Below, piece after piece: positions 19,537 to 28,141 of a DNA stretch of 64,000 nt. Position 1 is the stretch's first letter, and every line of letters begins with the position of its first letter. The translations under genes were made by a program, and so were the position numbers. This stretch comes from SABY01 sp964593705. Lineage in GTDB: Bacteria; Bacteroidota; Bacteroidia; Bacteroidales; 4484-276. The stretch is taken from positions 124,001 through 188,000 of the forward strand of contig CAZQIV010000001.1 in NCBI GenBank assembly GCA_964593705.1, in the 5' to 3' direction. Below the pieces are notes generated by a model, which was not told where the DNA came from, ran no database searches, and saw only the letters and a list, made by a program, of their open reading frames with translations.

Positions 19537-19597
19537 TCCCGCAGATTTCGCTGATTGGCGCAGATTTATTCTGCGCCGATCAGCGAAATCTGCGGGA
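19537..19597. repeat. Dispersed hairpin 'TCCCGCAGATTTCGCTGAT', copy 2
   Basis: Arms of about 27 bp with one mismatch around a short T-rich loop. Same flanks as copy 1 ('TCCATAAAGTCAGCC' left, 'CATTAATAAAAGAC' right), but the inner stem is extended differently (GGCGCAGA/TCTGCGCC). Confidence 0.85.
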
Positions 19598-19646
19598 AAC
19601 ATTAATAAAAGACGGGCTCTGATTAGGGCTTTGTTGAATTTTACAG

Positions 19647-21890
19647 ATGAATAGAAAAATTGAATTGCTCGCCCCGGGTGGAGATGTGGATTCTATAAAG
19701 GCTGCAATTTTGGCCGGGGCCGATGCCGTGTATTGTGGCCTCGATAGGTTTAATGCCCGCAACCGTGCGGCAAATATTACCTTCGAAAATTTGCAGGGCA
19801 TACTTCGGCTTGCCCACAACAGCAATTGTGAAATTTTCCTCACACTGAATATCCTCATCATCGAAAGTGAAATCCCATCCCTTTTTGCTTTATTGAATAA
19901 GCTGGTGAACACAAGCATTGATGGTGTGATTGTTCAGGATTTGGCGATGTTTTACCTGCTCTCCAAATATTTTAAAACACTAAAAATTCATGTTTCAACG
20001 CAGGCCACCACGCACAATGCCGGGCAGATAAAATTTTTGGCTAAGCTCAATGCAAGCAGAGTTAATCTTTCACGGGAGCTGAGCCTTGATGAAATAAAAC
20101 ATTTATCTGAAGTTGCACACGAAAACAATGTGCTCACCGAAGTATTTATTCACGGCTCATATTGCATTTCCTTTTCAGGAATATGCTATATGAGTTCTGC
20201 ACAAAGTGGGAAATCCGGAAATCGTGGCAGATGCAGTCAGCCCTGCCGCGACAGGTACAAAACTACTGCCGCCGGTTTAGATTATCCCCTTAACCTCAAA
20301 GACAATTCCGCATTTTTTGATTTAAAGGATTTGTACGATGCCGGGGTAGCTTCATTAAAAATTGAAGGCCGGATAAAAGAGTATGAATACGTTTATACCG
20401 TTGTAAAAACATACAAAAATCAGCTTCGGAGTTTGTTGGGTGAAAATAACCAAAACTCCGACAACAGCGACTTGTACAGGGTTTTTAACAGGGATTTTAC
20501 AAACGGGTTTTTAAAAGGAAAAATAAACAGGGATATGTTTATCGATGATCCGATGAGCTATTCCACCAAGCGGCTTGCCGAAGTGAATGATTACTCCACC
20601 AAAGAAAAGTTACTGGATGGTCAAAAGGAATTGTACCAGGAAAAAGCTGACATCAGAGATTTGGTTAAAGGTGAGGTTGAAAAAATTGAGATTGCTAAAA
20701 TCCCACTATCCATCACAGTAATAGGGAAATCAGGTTTCCCGATGGAAATATCCGTAAAAACACCCGACATAACTTATGTGATCCTGTCGGAAGAGAATCT
20801 TGTAAATGTTGGCACACAGGATTTAAACCGCAGGATGGTTGAAAAAAAACTGAAGGCTATCAACGAAACGGAGTATTATATTCAACAGCTCGACATGGAC
20901 AGGCTTGAAGGTAATGTTTCCATTCCCTACCGGGAGTTAAATTCCATAAGAAAAGAAATACTCTTCCGCTTAAATAATTCCAAAGCACTCATTGAACCCC
21001 TTGATGTTCCCGTTTTAAAAAGGAGGAATTTTGTAAAAACCAAACCCTCATTGTCCGTTTTAATCTCATCGATAAACGATATATATCTCTGTGATGAAAC
21101 AGACGCACAAATTTTCTTCCAGTTACCGGAGGGGATGAACCACGAATCTGCCCATCTGATCGAAACTTTTAAAACCCATACTCAACTGATCCCCTGGTTT
21201 CCTTCGGTGCTGATTGGTGAAGATTACTCGGCGGCAGTGCAGTTTCTCAAAAAGGTAAAACCCCAACTGATTGTTACCAACAATACCGGGATTGCCTGGG
21301 AAGCCTGGCAATATGATATTCCCTGGATTGCCGGTCCCTATCTGAATATCACCAATTCTTTTAGCCTAAGGGCACTCAAGGAAAATTTCAAATGCTCCGG
21401 CGCATTCATTTCCAACGAATTGAATCTGGAGCAAATTAGGGGAATAAAATGTCCTGAGGATTTTGAATGCTACTTCAGTATTTTTCACCCATTAGTTTTA
21501 ATGACCAGCAGGCAATGTTTATTTCAGCAAGTCACCGGATGCGAAAAGCATGTATTGGATCAAAGCTGCATTCAAAAATGTGAAAAGTCTTCGTCCATCA
21601 CCAATTTAAAAAAGGACACTTTCCTTATCCAAAAATCAAAAGGAAACTATCATCGCGTATATGGCAGCAAGCATTACCTAAATACGGATATTGTGACTGA
21701 CCTCCCGGATTTCTTTTCCGGGTTTATGATTGATCTTGCGGACGTGAAAACGGAGACTGAATTTGCAATGGATAAAATTCAGCTAATTCAGCATTTCAAA
21801 AATTTATTAGAGGTTAAAACCGATGCTGAAAAGGAATTGCATGATTTAATTCATCCCACCACCCACGCCCAGTACAAAAAGGGAATTTGA
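19647..21890 (+). CDS. U32 family peptidase-like protein (RlhA/TrhP type)
   Basis: 747 residues. The N-terminal U32 domain starts 'IELLAPGGDVDSIKAAILAGADAVYCGL' and continues to about residue 300, with 'HVSTQATTHNAGQIKFL' and the signature 'TEVFIHGSYCISFSGICYMSS'. Four cysteines, C173, C180, C196 and C200, match the conserved cluster in the family's RNA hydroxylases. A long second part (about 310-740) corresponds to the DUF3656/collagenase-associated region found in RlhA. E. coli RlhA hydroxylates C2501 of 23S rRNA and TrhP acts on tRNA U34; the two-domain length favours the RlhA side, but this is inference. Confidence 0.85.
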   Translation: MNRKIELLAPGGDVDSIKAAILAGADAVYCGLDRFNARNRAANITFENLQGILRLAHNSNCEIFLTLNILIIESEIPSLFALLNKLVNTSIDGVIVQDLAMFYLLSKYFKTLKIHVSTQATTHNAGQIKFLAKLNASRVNLSRELSLDEIKHLSEVAHENNVLTEVFIHGSYCISFSGICYMSSAQSGKSGNRGRCSQPCRDRYKTTAAGLDYPLNLKDNSAFFDLKDLYDAGVASLKIEGRIKEYEYVYTVVKTYKNQLRSLLGENNQNSDNSDLYRVFNRDFTNGFLKGKINRDMFIDDPMSYSTKRLAEVNDYSTKEKLLDGQKELYQEKADIRDLVKGEVEKIEIAKIPLSITVIGKSGFPMEISVKTPDITYVILSEENLVNVGTQDLNRRMVEKKLKAINETEYYIQQLDMDRLEGNVSIPYRELNSIRKEILFRLNNSKALIEPLDVPVLKRRNFVKTKPSLSVLISSINDIYLCDETDAQIFFQLPEGMNHESAHLIETFKTHTQLIPWFPSVLIGEDYSAAVQFLKKVKPQLIVTNNTGIAWEAWQYDIPWIAGPYLNITNSFSLRALKENFKCSGAFISNELNLEQIRGIKCPEDFECYFSIFHPLVLMTSRQCLFQQVTGCEKHVLDQSCIQKCEKSSSITNLKKDTFLIQKSKGNYHRVYGSKHYLNTDIVTDLPDFFSGFMIDLADVKTETEFAMDKIQLIQHFKNLLEVKTDAEKELHDLIHPTTHAQYKKGI

Positions 21891-21935
21891 GTTTTGATTT
21901 ACTTATTTGTTCCATTTTTATTTTTTAAATAATTT

Positions 21936-22030
21936 GAACACAGATAACCCCCGAAAAAACGGGGCAGGCGCGGATTCAACTGATTTTCACTGATCAGTGT
22001 AAATCTGTGCCATCTGTGTTATCTGTGTTC
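21936..22030. repeat. Inverted repeat 'AACACAGATAAC' interrupted by a GC-rich module
   Basis: The outer arms (GAACACAGATAAC ... GTTATCTGTGTTC) and an inner region centred on CACTGATCAGTG form a long hairpin. The left arm alone is interrupted by CCCCGAAAAAACGGGGCAGG (about 21948-21967), a module also seen near 10211. The rest of the 344-bp gap before the M20 gene is AT-rich with a promoter candidate. Confidence 0.75.
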
Positions 22031-22156
22031 TATTGTAATTAAAGGCGTTTGATAAAATTCAATTGTCGCTTAAATAAATGGCAAGAAAGTTAACTACAGA
22101 TAAATCTTGAAAATCATTTAGCATTGAATTTATTTACTGGTGAATAAATTTAGTGT

Positions 22157-22187
22157 TTAGTTATACACCTCAAAAAGATTATTTTTG
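22157..22187 (+). promoter_or_regulatory. Promoter for the M20 peptidase (TTAG-N19-TATTTTTG)
   Basis: TATTTTTG (22180-22187) fits TAnnTTTG. TTAG, one mismatch from TTTG, lies at the expected 19-nt spacing. The gene also has an unusually clear AAAGGAGAAA ribosome-binding site before its ATG. Confidence 0.5.
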
Positions 22188-22234
22188 GGCATTCAATTCA
22201 ATATTAATTTTAAAATCCAAAAGGAGAAATACAG

Positions 22235-23311
22235 ATGTCGGAAAGAATGATCAAGCAATTCATGGAGATGGTTCAGATTGATAGCGAATCAAGCAACGAA
22301 GCCAATTTCATCAACTACCTCGAAAAAGAATACCAAAAATTGGATGCCGAAACCCTGCAAGACAGCTACGGTAACCTGATTGCAAAATTACCCGCCAAAG
22401 GATGCGAGGGCAAAGAACCCATCTTGTTGTCGTGCCACGCCGATACCGTAAAACCCGGTGTTGGAATAAAGCCTGTGCTCGAAAACGGTGTTATCCGCTC
22501 GGGCGGAGATACTATTTTAGGGGCCGACGATAAAGCCGGCATTGCCGAAATGCTGGAAGCTTTGCGTATTGCGGAGGTTCGCCCACCCATCGAGGTAGCC
22601 ATTTCGCGCGAAGAAGAAATCGGGCTGTTTGGCGTTAAGAACCTTGATTATTCAAAGCTTACCGCTAAAAGAGGTTTCTTGTTGGACAACGATACTTTGG
22701 ATACCATCATCATTGGTGGGCCATCCTATTTTACTTTTGATGTAACCGTAAAAGGGAAATCGGCACATGCCGGCATGGAACCCGAAAAAGGCATTAACGC
22801 TATTGTGGCAGCTTCCAAAGCCATTACAGCTTTAAAACTCGGAAGGCTGGATCACGAAACCACGGCCAATGTTGGGATTATCGAAGGTGGAATTGTGCGC
22901 AACGGCGTTCCCGACAAGGTTGTTTTTAAAGCCGAATGCCGCAGTCTTACCCACGAAAAAGCCGAAAAGCTGGCCAACGAAATGAAAGCCATCATGACCC
23001 GTGAAGTGGAAGCCGCCGGTGCTAAAATAGAAATCGACGAAAATAATTTATGCAAAGCAGTTGATATCCCCGAAAGTTCCTTCACGGTGGACTTATCTAA
23101 AAAGGCATTAAAAACTGTGGGCATTGATGCCAAGGCAACTTTCATGACCGGCTTTACCGATGCTTCCATCTACAATAATATGGGTATCGAAATGGCCGTG
23201 GTGGGCATTGGTGCCCGAAACGAACACGCCCTCGACGAGCACATTTATGTGGAAGATATGGAGAAAGCTTTGAAGATGATTGTTGAGTTGCTGCGGCTTT
23301 CTGCGGAGTAG
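22235..23311 (+). CDS. M20 family PepT-like metallopeptidase
   Basis: 358 residues. A di-zinc M20 peptidase most like the 'peptidase T-like' group: H68 and D70 in CHADT, D98 in GADDKAG, catalytic E127 within EEE (126-128), D151 in LLDND, and a final metal His in the C-terminal 'ARNEHALDEHIYV' segment. A dimerisation/lid insert runs about 165-275 ('GKSAHAGMEPEKGINAI'). Predicted cytoplasmic, with no signal peptide; it would cleave short peptides. The last 40 codons and downstream DNA are duplicated about 600 bp further on. Confidence 0.92.
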   Translation: MSERMIKQFMEMVQIDSESSNEANFINYLEKEYQKLDAETLQDSYGNLIAKLPAKGCEGKEPILLSCHADTVKPGVGIKPVLENGVIRSGGDTILGADDKAGIAEMLEALRIAEVRPPIEVAISREEEIGLFGVKNLDYSKLTAKRGFLLDNDTLDTIIIGGPSYFTFDVTVKGKSAHAGMEPEKGINAIVAASKAITALKLGRLDHETTANVGIIEGGIVRNGVPDKVVFKAECRSLTHEKAEKLANEMKAIMTREVEAAGAKIEIDENNLCKAVDIPESSFTVDLSKKALKTVGIDAKATFMTGFTDASIYNNMGIEMAVVGIGARNEHALDEHIYVEDMEKALKMIVELLRLSAE

Positions 23312-23420
23312 GTGAGTAATTTTTAATCTTGGGGTAGTCAGGGCTTGACTTTAAGTCAAACCCTGACTTTATAGTCCTTCCATTTTAAGCAGCTTATCCA
23401 GTTCCTTGTCAAAAAAATCG
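23189..23420. repeat. Segmental duplication, unit 1 (3' end of M20 gene plus downstream DNA)
   Basis: This stretch matches 23803-24003 closely, including the palindrome at 23336-23368 and the following 'CTTTATAGTCC' through 'CAGCTTATCCA'. The palindromes lie exactly 600 bp apart. The other copy has lost about 19 bp around the stop codon. Confidence 0.85.
23336..23368. repeat. AGTCAGGGCTTGACTT palindrome, copy 1
   Basis: AGTCAGGG-TTGACTT and AAGTCAA-CCCTGACT arms with one internal mismatch. Copies 2 (23936-23968) and 3 (25435-25467) lie within 2.1 kb. It follows the M20 stop codon and may serve as a bidirectional terminator; the T run is weak. Confidence 0.75.
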
Positions 23421-23443
23421 GTGGTATAAACATTAAAGCTCAT
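23369..23443 (-). pseudogene. Short or truncated RelE/ParE-like toxin start
   Basis: An ATG overlaps the antitoxin stop by 11 nt, the usual arrangement of a RelE/ParE toxin behind its antitoxin. The frame (MSFNVYTTDFFDKELDKLLK...) resembles the first strand and helix of such toxins but ends after 24 codons, inside the duplicated segment. I infer that the duplication or rearrangement cut off the rest. The similar C-terminal residues encoded in duplicate unit 2 make it possible that this short tail has another origin. Confidence 0.35.
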
Positions 23444-23651
23444 CGAGAAGTTGATCAGCAGTTTTTAACTTGATTTCCCCACTCAGGTGCTTTTCATCCT
23501 GCTCCAAAGATTTTTTAGTTCCCTCAACAAAATCCTTTTGCTCTTGGGTAAGCTTAACTTCGTCAGGCAATTTTACAAATCTCAGGCTATTAATCAGCTC
23601 CATAAAAAATGGGTATTTATTGTCCGGGATATTTAAAACCACTTGTTTCAT
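23433..23651 (-). CDS. Small antitoxin-like protein
   Basis: 72 residues from the chosen ATG: 'MKQVVLNIPDNKYPFFMELINSLRFVK' followed by a charged helical tail ending 'TADQLLDEL'. This is the typical shape of antitoxins paired with RelE/ParE-like toxins in Bacteroidota: a short beta strand and helix, then an extended acidic C-terminus. An ATG two codons upstream (23657) is also possible; a longer TTG start is less likely. The downstream partner appears reduced to a 24-codon stub. The gene lies alone and antisense between the two units of the segmental duplication. Confidence 0.6.
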   Translation of the reverse strand: MKQVVLNIPDNKYPFFMELINSLRFVKLPDEVKLTQEQKDFVEGTKKSLEQDEKHLSGEIKLKTADQLLDEL

Positions 23652-23807
23652 AATCATGGTATTTAGAGGCTTATGCCTGTTCAAATTCTGATATTTAACA
23701 TATTACTTTTCAAAAAAGTTTTTACAAAAATACAAGAAATTATTTGCAGTTCGCCCCATTTTTATCCATCTGGTACGGATTGATTATCATGTTCACAAGC
23801 ACCAGAA

Positions 23808-23948
23808 ATGGCCGTTGTAGGTATTGGTGCCCGCAATGAACATGCCCTCGACGAGCACATTTATATGGAAGACATGGAGAAAGCTTTGAAGATGCTTGTG
23901 GGGGCTTTCGGCGGAGTAATTTTTAATCTTGGGATAGTCAGGGCTTGA
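23808..23948 (+). pseudogene. Duplicated C-terminal fragment of the M20 peptidase
   Basis: The frame encodes the last segment of the M20 enzyme (ARNEHALDEHIYMEDMEKALKM, also quoted as 23838-23900 nt), then diverges through a small deletion and runs on to a stop in the palindrome. There is no N-terminal domain, so it cannot be active. Silent third-position differences from the parent (e.g. CGC/CGA, AAT/AAC) show it is not a very recent copy. The DNA from 23652 to 23802 holds no recognisable gene. Confidence 0.8.
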
Positions 23949-23968
23949 CTTTAAGTCAAACCCTGACT
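23936..23968. repeat. AGTCAGGGCTTGACTT palindrome, copy 2
   Basis: Identical to copy 1 and part of the segmental duplication; unit 2 spans about 23803-24003. Confidence 0.8.
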
Positions 23969-24050
23969 TTATAGTCCTGCCATTTTAAACAGCTTATCCA
24001 AATCTTCATCCGAAAGAGATGCTTTGATTTTATATGTATAGTTTTGCGAA

Positions 24051-25364
24051 ATGACAGCTAGAAACAAAGATCAGCAATCCATATTGGATAAATTGGGCAT
24101 CCAACAACTCAATCAGATGCAGCAGGATGCGCACAATGCCATCCGAACGCATTCCGAAATAGTGCTTTTATCACCCACGGGTACAGGAAAAACGCTGGGT
24201 TTCCTTTTGCCCATTATTGCTGATCTTGATCCTGACTGTAAGGAAGTCCAGGTTTTGATTTTGGTGCCTTCACGCGAATTAGCCATCCAGATAGAACAAG
24301 TAACCCGTGAAATGGGCAGTGGGTTTAAAACCAATGCTGTGTATGGCGGAAGGGTTGGGTCGAAAGATAAAATTGAACTGGCGCACCCTCCGGCTATTTT
24401 AATTGGGACACCGGGCAGAATTGCCGATCATTTACGGCGACAAACCGTTTCGACGAAAAGTATAAAAACTTTGGTGTTGGACGAGTTTGATAAATCCCTG
24501 GAAGTTGGCTTTGAAAAAGAAATGATGGAAATCGTTGCAGCCTTGCCCTCTATCGAAAAAAAGATTCTCACCTCTGCTACGCAAAACATTGAAATTCCTG
24601 AATTTGTTGGAATCCAAAATGCCGAAAGACTGGATTACCTGCATGAAGCACCAAAACTGCTCAAACTTAAAACCATTGTTTCTCCATCAAAAGATAAGCT
24701 GGATACCCTGGTGAAATTGTTGGCGTATATTGGAGATGCAAGCGGAATCGTTTTTTGTAATTTCAAAGATACCATTCAATATGTAAGCGACTTTCTCAGC
24801 GAAAACCACATCAGCCATGCTTGTTTTTATGGTGGGCTCGAGCAAATTGACCGCGAACGTGCATTGATAAAATTCAGAAACGGCACCCATCGTTTATTGG
24901 TCGCCACCGATTTAGCTGCCCGGGGCATCGATGTTCCCAAAATGGATTTCATCATCCATTATCAGCTTCCACTAAAGGAGCATGAATTTATTCACCGCAA
25001 TGGACGAACTGCACGGATGCACAGCAATGGCACAGCCTACGTTTTGAAATGGGAAAATGAGGATCTCCCCGATTTCATCAAAGGATCGGAGGAGCAAGAA
25101 ATTGAAGCCAGCCATGCGCCAGGCAAAAGTAAATGGGCAACGCTTTTCGTTTCGGGTGGCAAGAAGGACAAGATTTCTAAAGGCGACATTGCCGGATTAT
25201 TTTTCAAGCAGGGAAATCTTGACAAGGATGAACTGGGAACCATCGAATTAAAACAGGATTGTGCTTTCGTGGCAGTGCCTGCCATAAAATCGGTTGAATT
25301 GATTGGGCAGTTAAACAACAGCAGATTGAAAAAGAAAAAGGTGAGGGTGAGTTTGTTGGATTAA
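24051..25364 (+). CDS. DbpA-type DEAD-box RNA helicase with DEFD motif
   Basis: 437 residues. Motif I SPTGTGKT (41-48), PSRELA (about 73-78), TPGR (about 120-123), motif II DEFD (144-147) instead of DEAD, SAT (175-177), and motif VI HRNGRTARM in the second RecA domain. The C-terminal 80 residues ('KWATLFVSGGKKDKISKGDIAGLFF...') form a DbpA RNA-binding fold, which in the family recognises a 23S rRNA hairpin. Likely role: ATP-dependent remodelling during 50S subunit assembly. The Phe in place of Ala in motif II is compatible with ATPase activity, since the two acidic residues are kept. Two palindromes flank the gene. Confidence 0.9.
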   Translation: MTARNKDQQSILDKLGIQQLNQMQQDAHNAIRTHSEIVLLSPTGTGKTLGFLLPIIADLDPDCKEVQVLILVPSRELAIQIEQVTREMGSGFKTNAVYGGRVGSKDKIELAHPPAILIGTPGRIADHLRRQTVSTKSIKTLVLDEFDKSLEVGFEKEMMEIVAALPSIEKKILTSATQNIEIPEFVGIQNAERLDYLHEAPKLLKLKTIVSPSKDKLDTLVKLLAYIGDASGIVFCNFKDTIQYVSDFLSENHISHACFYGGLEQIDRERALIKFRNGTHRLLVATDLAARGIDVPKMDFIIHYQLPLKEHEFIHRNGRTARMHSNGTAYVLKWENEDLPDFIKGSEEQEIEASHAPGKSKWATLFVSGGKKDKISKGDIAGLFFKQGNLDKDELGTIELKQDCAFVAVPAIKSVELIGQLNNSRLKKKKVRVSLLD

Positions 25365-25434
25365 GCCAGCGAAATTTGCGGGAGGTTTTTCGTGCTCTAT
25401 TAGAAATCGTCAAGTCTATGGATGAACTCCAATT

Positions 25435-25467
25435 AGTCAGGGCTTGACTTGAAGTCAAGCCCTGACT
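25435..25467. repeat. AGTCAGGGCTTGACTT palindrome, copy 3 (perfect)
   Basis: Arms AGTCAGGGCTTGACTT and AAGTCAAGCCCTGACT are fully complementary. It lies 70 nt after the helicase stop. Unlike copies 1 and 2 it is not part of a longer duplication. Confidence 0.85.
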
Positions 25468-25572
25468 GTAAACATCATGTTAAGCCCCGATTATAAACAT
25501 GAAAGCAAGGTTAATTCTACGTTAAAATGCAAGAGATTAAAGATGACTTTTTATTGCCATTGATTTTTCATA

Positions 25573-25580
25573 TACTTTTG
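25573..25580 (+). promoter_or_regulatory. Candidate -7 element for pullulanase (TACTTTTG)
   Basis: TACTTTTG fits TAnnTTTG and lies 22 nt before the start codon. A T-rich stretch sits near the -33 position but without an exact TTTG. Confidence 0.45.
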
Positions 25581-25602
25581 CAAGTGATTTAATTTTAATG
25601 AT

Positions 25603-27630
25603 TTGAAAATTATGAAGAGTACTTATTTCGTTTTATTTTTCGTGCTGATTATGGCAATGATTTCATGCAAGCAACAACCGGCTTTTGATCACAGCGACTA
25701 CGACAAATTTCCTGTTTACGATGGCAAGGACCTGGAAGTAAAATGGACTCCTGAAAAAACAAATTTTAGGATTTATGCCCCGACGGCTGAGGCTGCCAAG
25801 GTGAAAATTTATAACGAAGGCCTTGATGGCGAATCCATCAAGGAAAAGGATATGAAGAAAGATGTGGAAGGAATCTGGATAGCCGAATTCAAGGAAAACC
25901 TTTCGGGTAAATTCTATACTTTCCAAATTAAATTTAAGGATGAATGGCTGCAGGAAACTCCCGGAATATACGCTACAGCCCTTGGTGTAAATGGAATACG
26001 TGGAGCCATAGTGGATATGAAAACTACCAACCCTGCCGGTTGGGAAAATGACCAAAAACCTCCTTTGCAAAATTACAACGACATCATCATTTACGAAATC
26101 CATGTGCGTGATATGTCGATGCATCCCGGATCGGGGATCAAAAATAAGGGCAAATTTCTTGGCCTTACCGAAACAGGAACTGTAAGTCCGCAAGGCGAAA
26201 AGACCGGGATTGACCATATTGAAGAACTTGGGGTAACGCATGTGCATATTTTGCCGGCCTTCGATTTTAGGTCGATGGACGAAACCCGCCTCGAAGACAA
26301 TGTTTATAACTGGGGCTACGATCCTGAAAATTATAACGTTCCCGAAGGTTCTTATTCCACTAATCCTTATAATCCCGAATCCCGCATCAGGGAATTTAAG
26401 GCCATGGTGAAAGCTTTTCACGATAAGGGTATCCGTGTAATTATGGATGTGGTTTACAATCATACCGGCAAAGGTGATGATTCAAACTTTAGCCTTTTAG
26501 TACCTGGATATTATTACCGCCACAACGAAGACGGTTCTTACTCCAATGCTTCGGGCTGTGGCAACGAAACAGCTTCGGAAAGACCCATGATGCGCAAATA
26601 TATTATCGAATCGCTGAAGCATTGGGCCAATGAATACCACATTGATGGATTTCGTTTTGATTTGATGGGCATCCACGACATCGAAACCATGAACATGCTC
26701 AGCGAAGAGATGCACAAAATCGATCCTACTATTTTTATTTATGGCGAAGGATGGACTGCAGGCGGTAGTCCGCTCCCCGAAGATCAGCAAGCGCTAAAGC
26801 GTTTTACTTACCGACTTGACAGCGTGGCTGCTTTCAGCGATGACATCCGCGATGCCATTAAAGGATCGTGGAGCGATCACGAAAGTAAGGGCTTTGTGAG
26901 TGGTGCTCCTGACCTGGAGGAGTCCATTAAATTTGGCATTGTGGCTTCAACGCAGCACCCGCAGGTGGATTATACAAAGGTGAACTACTCGGCCAAACCG
27001 TGGGCTGCTGAACCCTTTCAAACAATGACATACGTTTCATGCCACGACAATCACACTTTATTCGACAAATTAAAAATTTCGAATCCGAATGATTCGGAGG
27101 CTGAGTTGATTAAAAAACACAAACTGGCTAATACTATCGTAATGACTTCACAGGGAATTCCTTTCCTTTATGCAGGTGTTGATTTTCTACGCACAAAGCA
27201 GGGCGTGGAAAATTCGTACAACTGGCCCGACAGCATCAACCAGCTCGACTGGCCACGAAAAGCGAAGTACAGGAAAATATTTGATTACTATCGTGATTTG
27301 ATAACACTCCGCAAGAATCACCCTGCATTCCGCATGAGCAGTACAAAAGATATTCAGGAAAATCTTGAATTTCTAAAAGTGGACACCCCGAATGTTGTGG
27401 CTTACGAATTGAAAAATTTTGCCAATGGTGATGTATGGAAAAACATCATCATTGTATTTAATGCCAGCGATAAAAAGCAAATGGTGAATATCCCTTTCGG
27501 GAAATGGACGGAAGTATTCAACGAAAACGGTTTGAACCGAAATGGCTATCGCACATTTAAACACGACAAAATAGCTGTCCCTCCTACCTCAGCCCTCATT
27601 CTCGCTGAGCAAGTGCCGGAGCAGTATTAG
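25603..27630 (+). CDS. pulA: Type I pullulanase lipoprotein (GH13)
   Basis: 675 residues. A lipoprotein signal with lipobox cysteine C22 (AMISC) predicts a membrane-anchored periplasmic or surface enzyme. A CBM48-like N-terminal domain (about 48-140) precedes the GH13 barrel. The barrel has the type I pullulanase motif YNWGYDP (235-241), 'DVVYNH' (282-287), nucleophile D353 in GFRFDLMG, acid/base E382 in YGEGW and D482 in SCHDNHTLFD. It hydrolyses alpha-1,6 branch points in pullulan, starch or glycogen. The branching enzyme follows 511 bp downstream on the same strand, suggesting an alpha-glucan pair, but the long repeat-filled gap makes a single operon uncertain. Confidence 0.94.
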   Translation: MKIMKSTYFVLFFVLIMAMISCKQQPAFDHSDYDKFPVYDGKDLEVKWTPEKTNFRIYAPTAEAAKVKIYNEGLDGESIKEKDMKKDVEGIWIAEFKENLSGKFYTFQIKFKDEWLQETPGIYATALGVNGIRGAIVDMKTTNPAGWENDQKPPLQNYNDIIIYEIHVRDMSMHPGSGIKNKGKFLGLTETGTVSPQGEKTGIDHIEELGVTHVHILPAFDFRSMDETRLEDNVYNWGYDPENYNVPEGSYSTNPYNPESRIREFKAMVKAFHDKGIRVIMDVVYNHTGKGDDSNFSLLVPGYYYRHNEDGSYSNASGCGNETASERPMMRKYIIESLKHWANEYHIDGFRFDLMGIHDIETMNMLSEEMHKIDPTIFIYGEGWTAGGSPLPEDQQALKRFTYRLDSVAAFSDDIRDAIKGSWSDHESKGFVSGAPDLEESIKFGIVASTQHPQVDYTKVNYSAKPWAAEPFQTMTYVSCHDNHTLFDKLKISNPNDSEAELIKKHKLANTIVMTSQGIPFLYAGVDFLRTKQGVENSYNWPDSINQLDWPRKAKYRKIFDYYRDLITLRKNHPAFRMSSTKDIQENLEFLKVDTPNVVAYELKNFANGDVWKNIIIVFNASDKKQMVNIPFGKWTEVFNENGLNRNGYRTFKHDKIAVPPTSALILAEQVPEQY

Positions 27631-28141
27631 AAATTAGAGGATAGATGATAGATGATAGAGGATAGAAGGGAGAGTTGAGAAATGAGAGTCCCGAAAAATA
27701 GAAAATTTTCTCCAAAGGAGTCCTTCGGACAATTTTCGTAATTTTTCGAGGATGCACGGGCAAAGCACGGCAGTGAGAAGTGAGAGGGAAGAGATTAGAG
27801 ATTGGAGATTGGAGATTAGAAATTAGAAATTAGAGGATAGAGATTAGAAGATAGAAATTAGAGGGAAGAGATTAGAAGATAGAAATTAGAGGGAAGAGAT
27901 TAGAGATTGAAGATTAGCGATTGAAGATTTTAGATATAAAGAGGGAGAGACGAAGAGACGAAGGGACTGAGAGGCTTAGAGATGGGGTATTTATTAGGTA
28001 CAGACAACGCATGCGTTGTCTCTAAAGTTACCCTTACCAATAAAGATTTTAGAGATGAAACCAATAACTTTCAACTCTAAACTTTCAACTCTAAACTTTT
28101 AACTATTAACTTATAACGATTAACTTTTAACTTTTAAAGAT
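27631..28141. repeat. AG-rich simple-sequence tract between pullulanase and branching enzyme
   Basis: No gene. The first two thirds are variations on GATAGA, AGATTAGA and AGAAATTAG, in places as near-tandem 'AGATAGAAATTAGAGGGAAG' units. Embedded at 27690-27760 is a copy of the dispersed CCCGAAAA...TTTTCG...GATGCACG element. The last 75 bp before glgB consist of repeated 'AACTTTTAAC'/'CAACTCTAAACTTT' motifs. No convincing promoter is seen. Confidence 0.75.

Noticed and set aside
24039..24046. TAGTTTTG as promoter of the DbpA-type helicase
   Set aside because: It ends 4 nt before the ATG, so transcription would begin inside the coding region; -33 spacing is also wrong.
25663..26463. 266-residue minus-strand frame
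   Set aside because: Complete shadow of the pullulanase gene, which has all catalytic motifs; the antisense product has no recognisable domain. The 290-residue frame at 29108-29980 is the same kind of shadow of glgB.
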